NCBI GenBank assembly: GCA_016789685.1
Contig: JAEUQQ010000392.1
Span: forward strand, 1 to 35,342
Origin: Acidobacteriota bacterium
GTDB lineage: Bacteria > Acidobacteriota > Vicinamibacteria > Vicinamibacterales > JAFNAJ01
Direction of reading: 5' to 3'
Length of the DNA stretch: 35,342 nucleotides
Shown: positions 22,792 through 31,227 of the stretch, in pieces
How positions within the stretch are numbered: position 1 is the first letter of the stretch
Layout: each line of letters opens with the position of its first letter
Notes under the pieces: generated by a model
What the model was told of the DNA's origin: nothing
The model's input: only the letters and a program-made list of their open reading frames with translations
Database searches by the model: none
Program-made: the position numbers and the translations under genes

Positions 22792-24366
22792 ATGAGCGAA
22801 CTGATCGACAACCGCGCGCACCGCATCGATACCCTGAAGTCCATCATCCTGCACCTGCACCACGGAGGCTCGGCCGACGAGGTCCGGCAGCGGCTGTCGA
22901 GCCTGGTGGCGGACGTCGACGCGACCGAGGTCGCCGCCATGGAGCAGCAGCTCATCGCCGACGGCATGACGATCGACGAGGTCCGCTCGATGTGCGACCT
23001 GCACGCCGAGGTGATGCGCGACGTGATGTCGCCCATCCAGATCCGCCCCTCGGTCGGCCCAGGCCACCCGGTCGACACGTTCCAGCGCGAGAACGCGGCG
23101 CTGCGCGAGGCGGTCGGCGAGGTGCGGCGTGCGATCGACACGCTCGCCGAGGCAGGCCCCGCGGCCGACCAGTCGGCGGCGCGTGACACGGCACGCGCGC
23201 GCGTCAACGTCCTGTTCGACATCGAGAAACACTACCGGCGCAAGGAAGAGCTGCTCTTCCCCTTCCTCGAACGCCACGGCATCACCGGCCCCTCGAAGGT
23301 CATGTGGGCCAAGGACGATGAGGCGCGCGCCGCGCTGGCAGCCCTTGCGGAACTGCTCGCCATCGAGGTGCCAGGCCGCGAAGGCTGGGTGAGCGCGGTC
23401 CGCGAGGGGCTGGCGGCCACGGCGCGGGCAATCGAGGGCATGATCGACAAGGAAGAGCGCATCCTGCTGCCGATGGCGCTCGACACCCTCACGCGCGACG
23501 AGTGGGGCGTGATCTGGCAGGAGTCGCCGCGCATCGGATGGTGCCTCGTGGAGCCCCGCGCGGGCTACGTGCCGCCGACCTCGACGGTGCCCGATCACAC
23601 GATGACGCCGCCGGCCGGGCAGGCGATCCTGCTGCCGACGGGCCACGTGACGCTCGAACAGCTCACCGGCGTTCTTCAGACGATGCCGGTCGACCTGACG
23701 TTCGTCGATGCCGACGACCGTGTGGCGTTCTATTCAGAGGGTCCGGAGCGCGTCTTCTCGCGCAGCCGCGCCGTGATCGGGCGCAAGGTGCAGCACTGCC
23801 ATCCGCCGCGCAGCGTCTCGATCGTGGATCGCATCCTCGACGACTTCCGCGCCGGGCGCCAGTCGACGGCCGAGTTCTGGATCGAGATGCACGGACGGTT
23901 CGTCCACATCCGCTACTTCGCCGTGCGCGGAGCCGACGCGCAGTACCTCGGCTGCCTCGAGATGACGCAGGACGTGACGAAGATCCGCGCCCTGCAGGGC
24001 GAGCGTCGCCTGCTCGCATACGACGATGGCGTCACGGCCGGGGCGGCGGCGCAGGAACCAGGCCATCCGCACCACTCCGCACCTCCACCGGTGGCCACCG
24101 CCACCACGGTGTCAGCAGCAACGCCAGTGCTCGCGGCATTGATCGTGAAGACGATCGACGCTGACGCGATGCTGGCCGCCGGCACGCATCCGCTGCAAAT
24201 GGTGCAGCAGGGCGCAGCGGCGCTCGCCGCCGGGCAGGGACTCGCCATCGACAGCAGCTTCGTGCCCAAGCCGCTGATCGAGATGCTCGAACAGGGCGGC
24301 TACGACGTCACGACGGCCACGGCGCCCGACGGGCGTCACCGCACGGTCGTCCGCAAGCGCCTCTAG
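22792..24366 (+). CDS. DUF438 - hemerythrin HHE - PAS protein with DUF2249-like tail
   Basis: This 524-residue cytoplasmic protein has four parts. Residues about 1-70 are DUF438 (LKSIILHLHHGGSADEVRQRL). Residues about 83-235 are an HHE four-helix bundle with GHPVDTFQRENAALREAV, HYRRKEELLFPFLERHG and MWAKDDEAR; some classical His ligands are Asn or Asp here, as I recall for other DUF438 proteins. Residues about 283-405 are a PAS domain (TFVDADDRVAFYS, KVQHCHPPRSVSIV, FVHIRYFAVRG). After a low-complexity linker, residues about 448-524 resemble a DUF2249/TusA-like domain. A role in sensing or handling nitric oxide, oxygen or iron is plausible. GAGG six bases before ATG 22792 supports the start. 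No output kinase or DNA-binding domain is seen. Confidence 0.88.
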   Translation: MSELIDNRAHRIDTLKSIILHLHHGGSADEVRQRLSSLVADVDATEVAAMEQQLIADGMTIDEVRSMCDLHAEVMRDVMSPIQIRPSVGPGHPVDTFQRENAALREAVGEVRRAIDTLAEAGPAADQSAARDTARARVNVLFDIEKHYRRKEELLFPFLERHGITGPSKVMWAKDDEARAALAALAELLAIEVPGREGWVSAVREGLAATARAIEGMIDKEERILLPMALDTLTRDEWGVIWQESPRIGWCLVEPRAGYVPPTSTVPDHTMTPPAGQAILLPTGHVTLEQLTGVLQTMPVDLTFVDADDRVAFYSEGPERVFSRSRAVIGRKVQHCHPPRSVSIVDRILDDFRAGRQSTAEFWIEMHGRFVHIRYFAVRGADAQYLGCLEMTQDVTKIRALQGERRLLAYDDGVTAGAAAQEPGHPHHSAPPPVATATTVSAATPVLAALIVKTIDADAMLAAGTHPLQMVQQGAAALAAGQGLAIDSSFVPKPLIEMLEQGGYDVTTATAPDGRHRTVVRKRL

Positions 24367-24393
24367 CGAGCGCCCATCTGGGCAGGCGGGCCA

Positions 24394-24420
24394 TCCGGGA
24401 TGGGCACAAACCGTCCCGGA
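24394..24420. terminator. Inverted repeat between convergent genes
   Basis: TCCGGGA (24394-24400) pairs with TCCCGGA (24414-24420) with a 13-base loop, in the 65-bp gap between the DUF438 and transporter stop codons. It could end transcription from both sides, but no T-tract follows, so the call is weak. Confidence 0.3.
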
Positions 24421-24431
24421 CGAATGCGGTG

Positions 24432-25655
24432 CTACCCCGCCAGCCACCAGATACCGACGGCGATGGTGAGTAGCGTGACCGGCAGGCCGACCTTGAGGTA
24501 GGCGACGAACGAGAACGCCTCGCCCTGTCGCCTGGCCCCCTCGAGCACGATGAGGTTCGCGATCGAACCGAGCAACGTCAGGTTGCCGGCCAGCGTGCTC
24601 GACATGGCGAGCGCGAGCCAGGCTGTGTGCGGATCGGCGAGTTGCGGCACGACCTTCGTGAAGATCATGACCGCCGGCACGTTGCTGATGGCGTTCGAGA
24701 GAATCGCTGACACCACGCTGAGGCTCCAGACGCGGTCGATGCCGATCGCCGACAACTGCGCAAAGAACCAGTCGTCGAGGCCCGCGCGCTCGGCGCCAGC
24801 GACGACCACGAAGAGACCGACAAACAGCATCAGCAGGTCCCAGTCGATCTGCCGGTAGATCTTCTCGGGTTTCACGCGGCGGGTGATCAGCAGGATTGCC
24901 GCCGCGCCGGCCGCCACCGTCGCCGGCTCGTAGCCCGCCAGGAACGCGACCAGCACGCCCCCGGAGACGATCAGCGCCTTGGCCATCAGGGCGCGATGCA
25001 CGGGGCGCGGGCCACGCACCGGCGCATCGTCCATCGCGGTGCGCCGCAGGTCGTTGCGGAACATCCACCAGATCACCGCGACGTCGATGACGAGGCCGAT
25101 CGCCGCCACGGGCGCGAGTGCCGCCGAGAAGTCGCGGTAGCCGATACGCGACATGCTCGCGATCAGCATGTTCTGCGGGTTGCCCGTGATCGTCGCCACG
25201 CTGCCGATGTTCGAGGCGGTCGCCAGCCCGAGCAGGTACGGCAGCGGCGCGTGTCCGCGCGCGCGCGCGACGTCGATCACGATGGGCGTGAAGACGAGGC
25301 AGATGGTGTCGTTGACGAACAGGGCCGAGAGGAGGCCGCTGGCAAAGACGACGGCGCTGAGCAGGGCAAGGGGATGGTGCAGGCGCACGGCGAGGGCGCG
25401 GCCGATCGTCCTGAAGAACTGCGCGAGCCGCAGGTGGGCGATCACGACCATCATGCCGAACAGCAGCACGAGGGTCCGGTAGTCGATGGCGCTCCAGGCG
25501 TCGGCGAGGGGCAGGCCGCCGAGTTCGATCATCAGGATGGCCCCCACGATCGCCGCCCCCGTGCGGTCGAGGCGGAGCGGCGGCAGCCTCCCCACCGCGA
25601 TGACGAGGTAGGTCGCGGCGAAAATCAGCGTCGCGGCGATCGCTGGCGACGGCAC
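24432..25655 (-). CDS. ArsB/NhaD/CitM-type (IT superfamily) anion transporter
   Basis: This 407-residue inner-membrane protein has ten to eleven hydrophobic helices and two inverted-repeat halves, each with a re-entrant Asn/Pro-containing hairpin: FASGLLSALFVNDTICLVFTP in the first half (quoted across its centre, VNDT near residue 115) and AILSNAISNVPAVMIF in the second. Further loops ASNIGSVATITGNPQNML and TLAGNLTLLGSIANLIV carry the GNP and GS.AN motifs of the CitM/SLC13/ArsB group. Members move arsenite, citrate, dicarboxylates or sodium/proton; the substrate cannot be assigned, and no ars or dicarboxylate genes are adjacent. Start ATG 25655 lies seven bases after the folE stop, so the gene probably shares its transcript. 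Confidence 0.88.
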   Translation of the reverse strand: MPSPAIAATLIFAATYLVIAVGRLPPLRLDRTGAAIVGAILMIELGGLPLADAWSAIDYRTLVLLFGMMVVIAHLRLAQFFRTIGRALAVRLHHPLALLSAVVFASGLLSALFVNDTICLVFTPIVIDVARARGHAPLPYLLGLATASNIGSVATITGNPQNMLIASMSRIGYRDFSAALAPVAAIGLVIDVAVIWWMFRNDLRRTAMDDAPVRGPRPVHRALMAKALIVSGGVLVAFLAGYEPATVAAGAAAILLITRRVKPEKIYRQIDWDLLMLFVGLFVVVAGAERAGLDDWFFAQLSAIGIDRVWSLSVVSAILSNAISNVPAVMIFTKVVPQLADPHTAWLALAMSSTLAGNLTLLGSIANLIVLEGARRQGEAFSFVAYLKVGLPVTLLTIAVGIWWLAG

Positions 25656-25662
25656 AGCCCGA

Positions 25663-26208
25663 TCACGAGGTCTTGATGAGGTCGAGGAACTCGCTGCGCG
25701 TGCGGGCGTCCTGCCTGAACAGGCCGAGCATCGCCGACGTCTTCGCGACCGAGTTCTGCTTCTCGACGCCGCGCATCGCCATGCAGAGGTGGGTGCCCTG
25801 CATCACGACGGCGACACCCAGCGGGTTGATCTTCTCGCGGATGCACTCGGCAATCTGGTTCGTCAACCGTTCCTGCACCTGGAGCCGACGCGCGAACACG
25901 TCGACGATGCGCGGGATCTTCGACAGGCCGATGACCTTGGTACGCGGCACGTAGGCCACGTGGCACTTGCCGAAGAACGGCAGCAGGTGGTGCTCGCACA
26001 GACTGTAGTAGTCGATGTCCTTGACGATCACCATCTCGCTGTAGTCCACGTCGAACAACGCGTCGTTGATGACCGCATCGATGTCTTCGGCATAACCGCT
26101 GGTGAGGAACCTCAGCGACTTGTCGACCCGTTTCGGCGTGTCGAGCAATCCGTCGCGATCGGGGTTCTCGCCGAGTTCGATGAGCATGCGACGCACGAGA
26201 TCCTGCAT
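25663..26208 (-). CDS. folE: GTP cyclohydrolase I
   Basis: This 181-residue enzyme converts GTP to 7,8-dihydroneopterin triphosphate, the first step to folate and pterins. The zinc ligands are present: Cys71 and His74 in [11 protein letters not shown], and Cys142 in [12 protein letters not shown]. Other family blocks are [16 protein letters not shown] at the start, [25 protein letters not shown] and the C-terminal [15 protein letters not shown] box ends six bases before the ATG at 26208, which argues for this start and a leaderless mRNA. A Met at 26268 in the same frame would add 20 residues of low-complexity Thr/Pro sequence and has no ribosome binding site. It lies 7 bp before the anion transporter and 173 bp after the dehydrogenase gene. 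Confidence 0.94.
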   Translation of the reverse strand: MQDLVRRMLIELGENPDRDGLLDTPKRVDKSLRFLTSGYAEDIDAVINDALFDVDYSEMVIVKDIDYYSLCEHHLLPFFGKCHVAYVPRTKVIGLSKIPRIVDVFARRLQVQERLTNQIAECIREKINPLGVAVVMQGTHLCMAMRGVEKQNSVAKTSAMLGLFRQDARTRSEFLDLIKTS

Positions 26209-26214
26209 GGCCGC

Positions 26215-26220
26215 ATTGTA
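26215..26220 (-). promoter_or_regulatory. Candidate -10 box for folE
   Basis: The reverse strand reads TACAAT, then six bases, then ATG 26208. This is the geometry of a leaderless start. If translation instead starts at 26268, this box lies inside the coding region. Confidence 0.45.
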
Positions 26221-26381
26221 TCGCGTGGTCGGGGTGGCGGTCGTGGTGGCGATCGTTTCAGGAGGCATGATCAGGGTAGACGCCGCGCGGGCGCCGGTCG
26301 TTTCGTGGGCGGCACGCCTGGGGGCGCGTCGCTGGCGCGGGATCTCCGTTGACCTCCGGCACCAGCGACCGCATGGCACGC

Positions 26382-27233
26382 TCAGTACTTGTAGAACCCT
26401 TCGCCGCTCTTGCGCCCGAGTCGCCCGGCCAGCACCATCCGCTTGAGCAGCGGCGGCGGCGCATACGCGGGCTCACGGAACTCCTCGAACATGATGTTCG
26501 CGATGAAATACGTCGTGTCGAGACCGACGAAGTCGAGCAGCGTGAACGGGCCCATCGGATGGCCGCAGCCGAGCTTCATCCCCTTGTCGATGTCCTCGAC
26601 GGTTCCGAGCCCGTGTTCGTAGGCGCGGATGGCGTCGAGCAGGTATGGCACCAGCAGGCGGTTCACGATGAACCCGGGACGGTCGGGAGCGGTAATCGGC
26701 TCCTTCCCCAGCGCCTGGGCGAAAGCAAACACGCGCTCGTAGGTCGCATCGGTCGTGGCCAGGCCGCGGATGACCTCCACCAGTTTCATCAGGGGCACCG
26801 GGTTGAAGAAGTGCAGCCCCCCGAAACGGTCGGGACGCTTCGTCGCGGCGGCCAGTTCGGTGATGCAGAGCGACGAGGTGTTCGAGAGGAAGATCGTGTG
26901 GCCCCCCACGACGCGCTCGAGCGCGTCGTAGGCGGCACGCTTCACGTCGAGATTCTCGACGATGGCCTCGATCACGACGTCGCATCCGCCAAGGTCATCG
27001 AACGTGGTGGTGCCCGACAGGTTGGCGAGGGTCGTGGTGCGCACGTCCTCGCTCACCTTGCCCTTGGCCACGCCGTCGTCGAGGAACTTGCGGATGCGCC
27101 CGAGTCCCCTGTCGAGCACCGCCTGCTCGACTTCGCGCACGATCGTCGTGAACCCCTGCATCGCCGCCACCTGCGCGATGCCCGCGCCCATCAGGCCACA
27201 GCCGAGGACGCCAACCGTCTTGATCTCACTCAT
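26382..27233 (-). CDS. 3-hydroxyacyl-CoA (3-hydroxybutyryl-CoA) dehydrogenase
   Basis: This 283-residue enzyme oxidises (S)-3-hydroxyacyl-CoA to 3-ketoacyl-CoA with NAD. The Rossmann fingerprint is [14 protein letters not shown] at residues 7-20. [12 protein letters not shown] near residue 117 and [15 protein letters not shown] with the catalytic His141 are the conserved active-site blocks, and [15 protein letters not shown] follows. The C-terminal dimerisation domain has [17 protein letters not shown] and ends [11 protein letters not shown]. The length is that of the stand-alone PaaH/Hbd type, not the fused FadB type. ATG 27233 is preferred over the adjacent GTG 27236 because GAGAGGA lies at the right distance. 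It follows a thiolase gene by 73 bp, which supplies the next enzyme of the pathway. An enoyl-CoA hydratase is not in the window. Confidence 0.94.
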   Translation of the reverse strand: MSEIKTVGVLGCGLMGAGIAQVAAMQGFTTIVREVEQAVLDRGLGRIRKFLDDGVAKGKVSEDVRTTTLANLSGTTTFDDLGGCDVVIEAIVENLDVKRAAYDALERVVGGHTIFLSNTSSLCITELAAATKRPDRFGGLHFFNPVPLMKLVEVIRGLATTDATYERVFAFAQALGKEPITAPDRPGFIVNRLLVPYLLDAIRAYEHGLGTVEDIDKGMKLGCGHPMGPFTLLDFVGLDTTYFIANIMFEEFREPAYAPPPLLKRMVLAGRLGRKSGEGFYKY

Positions 27234-27306
27234 CACGATTCCTCTCTGGCGGCCACACGGGGTGCACGCCGCTCATGCCAGGTGGCGCCCTCACGGCGCC
27301 ACGTCG

Positions 27307-28491
27307 TCAGACGGTCTCGATCAGCGCCGCGATGCCCTGGCCGCCGCCGATACAGGCCGATGCGATCCCACGCGCCTTGCCGCGGCGCCGCAACTCGTGC
27401 AGGAGCGTGATCATCAGGCGGGTGCCGCTCATCCCGAGCGGATGCCCAATCGCGATCGCGCCACCATTGACGTTCACGCGATCGCGGTCGAGGCCGAGTT
27501 CGGCTTCGACCGACAGGTACTGCGCGGCGAAGGCCTCGTTGATCTCGAACAGGTCGATGTCGGCCAGCGCGAGACCGGTCTTCGACAGCACGGCGCGAAT
27601 GGCAGGCGCGGGCCCCATGCCCATGTACGCGGGGTCGACACCGACCACCGCCCAGGCCCGCAAGACGCCGATGGGTGTCGCCGAGTGCGCCTCGGCCGCG
27701 GCACCTGACGCGAGCACGATCGCCGCGCCCCCGTCGACGATGCCGCTGGCGTTGCCAGCGGTCACGCCGCCGTCCTTCTTGAACACCGGCGGCAGCTTCG
27801 CCAGGGTCTCGATGGTGGTGTCGGGGCGCATGTGATCGTCGCGCGAGAACAGCTCGACGCCCTTGCGCCCCTTCACCTCGACAGGCACGACCTCGTCGCC
27901 GAGGCGGCCTTCGGCCCACGCAGCCGCGGCCAGACGCTGGCTTCGCAGCGCGAACTCGTCCTGGGCCTGGCGCGTGACGCCGTACTTCGTCGCGCAGTTC
28001 TCGGCGGTGATCGCCATCGGCGCCCCGCAGTACGTGTCGGTGAGCGCTTCCCACAGGGTGTCGTCGAGCTTCGGCGTGCTCCCGAACCTGAAGCCGGTGC
28101 GGCCTCCACGCACGACATGCGGCGCCTGGCTCATGCTCTCGATGCCGCCCGCGAGCACGACCGAGGCCTCGCCGAGCTGGATCAGCTGCGCGCCGGTGAC
28201 GGCCGCCTGGATGCCTGACCCGCACAGCCGGTTCACGGCGAGCGCGGGCGTCTCAACCGGCACGCCGCTCTTGAGCCCGATGTGACGCGCCGCGTAGATC
28301 GCATCGGCGCTCGTCTGCATGACGTTGCCGACCACCACGTGATCGATCGCCGAGGCCGGCACGGCGCTGCGCGTGATGGCGGCCCGTGCCGCGACGACGC
28401 CAAGGTCGGTGGCCGAAACGTCCTTGAGCGGGCCGACGAAACTGCCCATTGGTGTGCGTGCGCCGCTCAGAATGTAGATGGGAGATGACAT
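27307..28491 (-). CDS. Acetyl-CoA acetyltransferase (thiolase), second copy of the operon
   Basis: This 394-residue thiolase catalyses reversible condensation or cleavage between acetyl-CoA and acyl-CoA. The acyl-accepting Cys90 is in NRLCGSGIQA, the active-site His is in NGGAIAIGHPLGMSGTR, and the general-base Cys is in ACIGGGQGIA near the C-terminus. NEAFAAQYL and GGIESMSQAPHVV are further family blocks. ATG 28491 starts the conserved IYILSGARTPMGSF with an AGGGGA site upstream; an upstream in-frame ATG is less likely. It is 23 bp behind the isocitrate/isopropylmalate-type gene and before the hydroxyacyl-CoA dehydrogenase. Its direction (synthesis of acetoacetyl-CoA or degradation) cannot be told from sequence. 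A second thiolase at 29567-30772 is clearly distinct. Confidence 0.94.
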   Translation of the reverse strand: MSSPIYILSGARTPMGSFVGPLKDVSATDLGVVAARAAITRSAVPASAIDHVVVGNVMQTSADAIYAARHIGLKSGVPVETPALAVNRLCGSGIQAAVTGAQLIQLGEASVVLAGGIESMSQAPHVVRGGRTGFRFGSTPKLDDTLWEALTDTYCGAPMAITAENCATKYGVTRQAQDEFALRSQRLAAAAWAEGRLGDEVVPVEVKGRKGVELFSRDDHMRPDTTIETLAKLPPVFKKDGGVTAGNASGIVDGGAAIVLASGAAAEAHSATPIGVLRAWAVVGVDPAYMGMGPAPAIRAVLSKTGLALADIDLFEINEAFAAQYLSVEAELGLDRDRVNVNGGAIAIGHPLGMSGTRLMITLLHELRRRGKARGIASACIGGGQGIAALIETV

Positions 28492-28514
28492 GGATGCGTC
28501 CCCTGGCATGACGG

Positions 28515-29570
28515 TCAGGTCGTGGACTGAATCTGTGCGATGAGCATGTCGGTCGCCTCGCGCGTGCCGAGGTGCCCGCCGACGTCGGCGGTGCAGCCGC
28601 GGGCGGCGATGCACGATTCCACCGCCGACTCGATGGCCCGCGCCGGCCCCGCGTGGCCGAGCGTCTCGAGCAGCAGGGCCAGCGAGAGGCACGCGCCAAA
28701 GGGGTTGGCGACGTTCTTCCCGGCCAGCGGCGGCGCGCTCCCGTGCACGGGCTCGAACAACGAGGTCCGTCCGGGATGCAGGTTGGCCGACGCGGCCATC
28801 CCGAGCCCGCCCTGCAGTTCGGCCCCGATGTCGGTGACGATATCGCCGAACAGGTTGTTGGTGACGATGACGTCGAACTGGGCGGGATCACGAATCATGA
28901 ACATCGCGAGCGCGTCGACGAACAGGTGCCTGGCCTCGATCAGCGGGTAGTCGGCCGACACCTCGCGGAACACGCGCTGCCACAGCGCGTGGCCGTGTGT
29001 CAGCGCGTTGCTCTTGTCGGCCATGCAGACGCGCAAGCGGCCGGTGGCCTGCGCGAACTCGAACGCATGCCTGATGATGCGGTGGACGCCCTTCCAGGTG
29101 TTCACCTCTTCCTGCACCGCGATCTCGTCCTCGGTGCCGGCCTTGAAGCGCCCGCCGATGTTGACGTAGAGCCCCTCGGTGTTCTCGCGGAACACGACAA
29201 GATCGACGTCGCGGCGCGACTTGCCCTTGAGCGGCACGAGGCGGTCGTCGAGGCAGCGCACGGGCCGGTAGTTCACGTACAGATCGAGCTCGAAGCGCGC
29301 CCCGAGCAGGATGTCGCGCGCGTGACGGTTGTCGGGGACGCGTGGATCGCCCAACGCGCCCACGAACACGGCGTCGAACTGGTCGCGCAGCATGGCGTAG
29401 CCGTCGGGCGGGATGGTGACGCCGGTGGCGAGGTAGTGATCCGCGCTCCATGGCAGCGTGTCGACGCACACCGCCAGGCCGAAGGCCGACGCGACCGCAT
29501 CGAGGACGCGCCGCGCTTCGGCGGTGACGTCCTTGCCGATGCCGTCACCGGGAATGAACGCGAGGTTCAT
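28515..29570 (-). CDS. Isocitrate/isopropylmalate dehydrogenase family enzyme
   Basis: This 351-residue NAD(P)-dependent beta-decarboxylating dehydrogenase starts with NLAFIPGDGIGKDV. VFRENTEGLYVNIGGRF near residue 130 holds the substrate-loop Arg-Glu-Asn and resembles isocitrate and homoisocitrate enzymes more than typical LeuB. ADKSNALTHGHALW has the Lys of the active site, DALAMFMI and NNLFGDIVTDIGAEL the metal-binding Asp residues, and FEPVHGSAPPLAGKN the cofactor loop. LDLYVNYRPVRC replaces the LeuB-type LRPA segment. Candidates include isocitrate, homoisocitrate, tartrate or 3-isopropylmalate oxidation; no leuA, leuC or leuD gene is near. ATG overlaps the previous thiolase stop (ATGA), so it belongs to the thiolase operon. 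Context suggests a role linked to acyl-CoA or organic-acid metabolism. Confidence 0.9.
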   Translation of the reverse strand: MNLAFIPGDGIGKDVTAEARRVLDAVASAFGLAVCVDTLPWSADHYLATGVTIPPDGYAMLRDQFDAVFVGALGDPRVPDNRHARDILLGARFELDLYVNYRPVRCLDDRLVPLKGKSRRDVDLVVFRENTEGLYVNIGGRFKAGTEDEIAVQEEVNTWKGVHRIIRHAFEFAQATGRLRVCMADKSNALTHGHALWQRVFREVSADYPLIEARHLFVDALAMFMIRDPAQFDVIVTNNLFGDIVTDIGAELQGGLGMAASANLHPGRTSLFEPVHGSAPPLAGKNVANPFGACLSLALLLETLGHAGPARAIESAVESCIAARGCTADVGGHLGTREATDMLIAQIQSTT

Positions 29571-30772
29571 GTGAGTGCCTCGAAGGCCATGGCCATGCCC
29601 ATGCCGCCGCTCACGCAGAGCGTGGCGAGCCCGTAGCGTACCCCACGCCGGCGCATCTCGTGCAGCAGCGTCACCACGATGCGGGCGCCGGTGCACCCGA
29701 TGGGGTGCCCCAGCGCAATGGCGCCGCCGTTGACGTTGAGCCGTGCGGGATCGACGCCGAGTTCCTGCACACAGGCGATCACCTGCGGCGCGAACGCCTC
29801 ATTGATCTCGACCAGCCCGAAGTCGTCGAGGTGCATCCCCAGGCGCGACAGCAGGGCGCGGACGGCCGGCACGGGGCCGATGCCCATCACGCGGGGATCG
29901 ACACCGACGCTGGCCCATCCGAGGATCCGCGCCATCGGCGCGCGCCCAAGCGCCGCGGCCCCTGCCGCGCTCGCGACGACGACCGCTGCCCCGCCGTCGG
30001 TGATGCCCGAGGCCGACCCCGCCGTGATGATGCCCGGGCGTCCCTCCACGTCGTCGAATACGGCGGGCAGCCGCGCCAGCGCGGCCAGCGTCGTGTCTGG
30101 GCGTGGGTGCTCGTCGGCCTCGCACGTCACATCATCGCCGCGCGTCGTGATCGTGACGGGCACGATCTCGTCGACGAAGCGGCCGCCAGCCACGGCCACC
30201 AGGGTCTTGACCTGGCTGTCGAGGGCGAACGCATCCGACGCCTCGCGCGTGATGCCGTGCTGCCGGGCCAGGAGTTCCGCGGTCTCGCCCATCACCATGT
30301 CGGCCAGCGGGCACTCGAAGCCGTCGCGGTACATGGCATCCGCGAGGCGGAAGTGCCCCATGCGCCTGCCCCACCGGGCATCGGCCGCGTCGATGAGGTA
30401 CGGCATCCGGCTCATCGCCTCGATCCCGCCGGCAACGGCCACGGTCGTGTCACCGAGCGCGATCGACTGGGCCGCCCCCGCGATCGCCTGCAACCCCGAC
30501 GCGCAGGCCTTGTTGCTGGTCTGCGCGGGCACGGCGTCGGGCAACCCCGCGCGCCGCACGACCTGGCGGGCGGGGTTGGGGCCCGCCCCTGCCTGCCGGG
30601 CGTGGCCGATGACGACCTCGCCGACGGCCTCGGGCGGCACGTGGGCGCGCGACAGGACGGCACGCACCGCCACGGCACCGAGTTCGGCAGCGTGGACGTC
30701 CTTGAGTGTGCCGCCGTAGCGCCCGATGGGCGTGCGGGCGGCCGCGAGGATGACGGGATCGTGCGGAAGCAT
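29567..30772 (-). CDS. Acetyl-CoA C-acyltransferase (thiolase), first gene of the operon
   Basis: This 401-residue thiolase carries Cys90 in SNKACASGLQA, the His in GGAIALGHPIGCTGAR and the second Cys in TLCVSGGMGMA at the end. GGIEAMSRMPYLID and NEAFAPQVIA are conserved blocks. It is related to but clearly different from the thiolase at 27307-28491. The start at ATG 30772 begins the family sequence PVILAAARTPIGRYGG and has a TAGAAT box eight bases upstream, consistent with a leaderless mRNA; the frame is open further upstream but that part is unlike thiolase. The stop overlaps the next ATG. The gene heads a reverse-strand run that also holds a dehydrogenase, the second thiolase and hydroxyacyl-CoA dehydrogenase. 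Confidence 0.94.
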   Translation of the reverse strand: MLPHDPVILAAARTPIGRYGGTLKDVHAAELGAVAVRAVLSRAHVPPEAVGEVVIGHARQAGAGPNPARQVVRRAGLPDAVPAQTSNKACASGLQAIAGAAQSIALGDTTVAVAGGIEAMSRMPYLIDAADARWGRRMGHFRLADAMYRDGFECPLADMVMGETAELLARQHGITREASDAFALDSQVKTLVAVAGGRFVDEIVPVTITTRGDDVTCEADEHPRPDTTLAALARLPAVFDDVEGRPGIITAGSASGITDGGAAVVVASAAGAAALGRAPMARILGWASVGVDPRVMGIGPVPAVRALLSRLGMHLDDFGLVEINEAFAPQVIACVQELGVDPARLNVNGGAIALGHPIGCTGARIVVTLLHEMRRRGVRYGLATLCVSGGMGMAMAFEALT

Positions 30773-30780
30773 GCGCGCGC

Positions 30781-30786
30781 ATTCTA
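30781..30786 (-). promoter_or_regulatory. Candidate -10 box for the thiolase operon
   Basis: The reverse strand reads TAGAAT (one change from consensus), then eight bases, then ATG 30772. No -35 hexamer is evident. The mRNA would be leaderless or have one or two leader bases. Confidence 0.5.
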
Positions 30787-30933
30787 CCTGTCGCGGTCGC
30801 CGGGCCGCACGCACGGCCTGACGAGTGCACAGCCTGACCGGGGCCGACGTGTTCCTCGTCTGGGCGACGTGCGATGGCCGCGCACGCGAGGGCGCAGCGG
30901 TGACGAGCGGACCATGCGCGGCCGGCATCCCGT

Positions 30934-30963
30934 TCGTCACGGGACGAATCGTCACGGGATGAA
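30934..30963. promoter_or_regulatory. Tandem 15-bp palindromic repeats, operator candidate
   Basis: TCGTCACGGGACGAA (30934-30948) is followed directly by TCGTCACGGGATGAA (30949-30963), 14 of 15 identical. With the preceding T, the first unit is a palindrome TTCGTC-ACGG-GACGAA; the second is an imperfect version. They lie 162 bp before the thiolase start and 265 bp before the receptor start, in the only divergent gap of this region. They could bind a dimeric regulator of either gene. Confidence 0.5.
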
Positions 30964-31227
30964 CTGGTGTTCAGCGGGAATACGGAATCTTGGAACGAAA
31001 CGGCGCGATTTCTTGGATCGCGCGCAATTCGTCACAGCCTTCATCACAAACACCATCGATTCGCGCATGTCGCGAAACTCCCGATCGTGGCACGTGCGGT
31101 GCACTTCACCGCTGTCGTTCGACGGGTGGTACCAGGACGCCCCACCCAGGGCCGAGCTGCCACTCATCACGCTGACGCATGCGTGGCGTCGGGTTCGTCA
31201 TCGTTCCACGCAGGAGGTTCCTTTCAT

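Larger units (their letters stand above)
30773..31227. other. Divergent intergenic region, thiolase operon / TonB receptor
   Basis: This 455-bp gap holds no gene I can support in any frame. It contains a candidate -10 box next to the thiolase start, two tandem palindromic repeats in the middle, and the AGGAGG site (31212-31217) of the receptor gene. The stretch from about 30960 to 31090 is less GC-rich than its surroundings, as expected for a promoter region. I could not pick a convincing promoter for the receptor. Confidence 0.6.

Noticed and set aside
24432-25655. Arsenic resistance operon based on the ArsB-like transporter
   Set aside because: No arsR, arsC or arsA gene is adjacent, and the motifs are common to the whole IT superfamily.
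30934-30963. CRISPR array
   Set aside because: There are only two 15-bp units with no spacer between them and no cas genes in the window.
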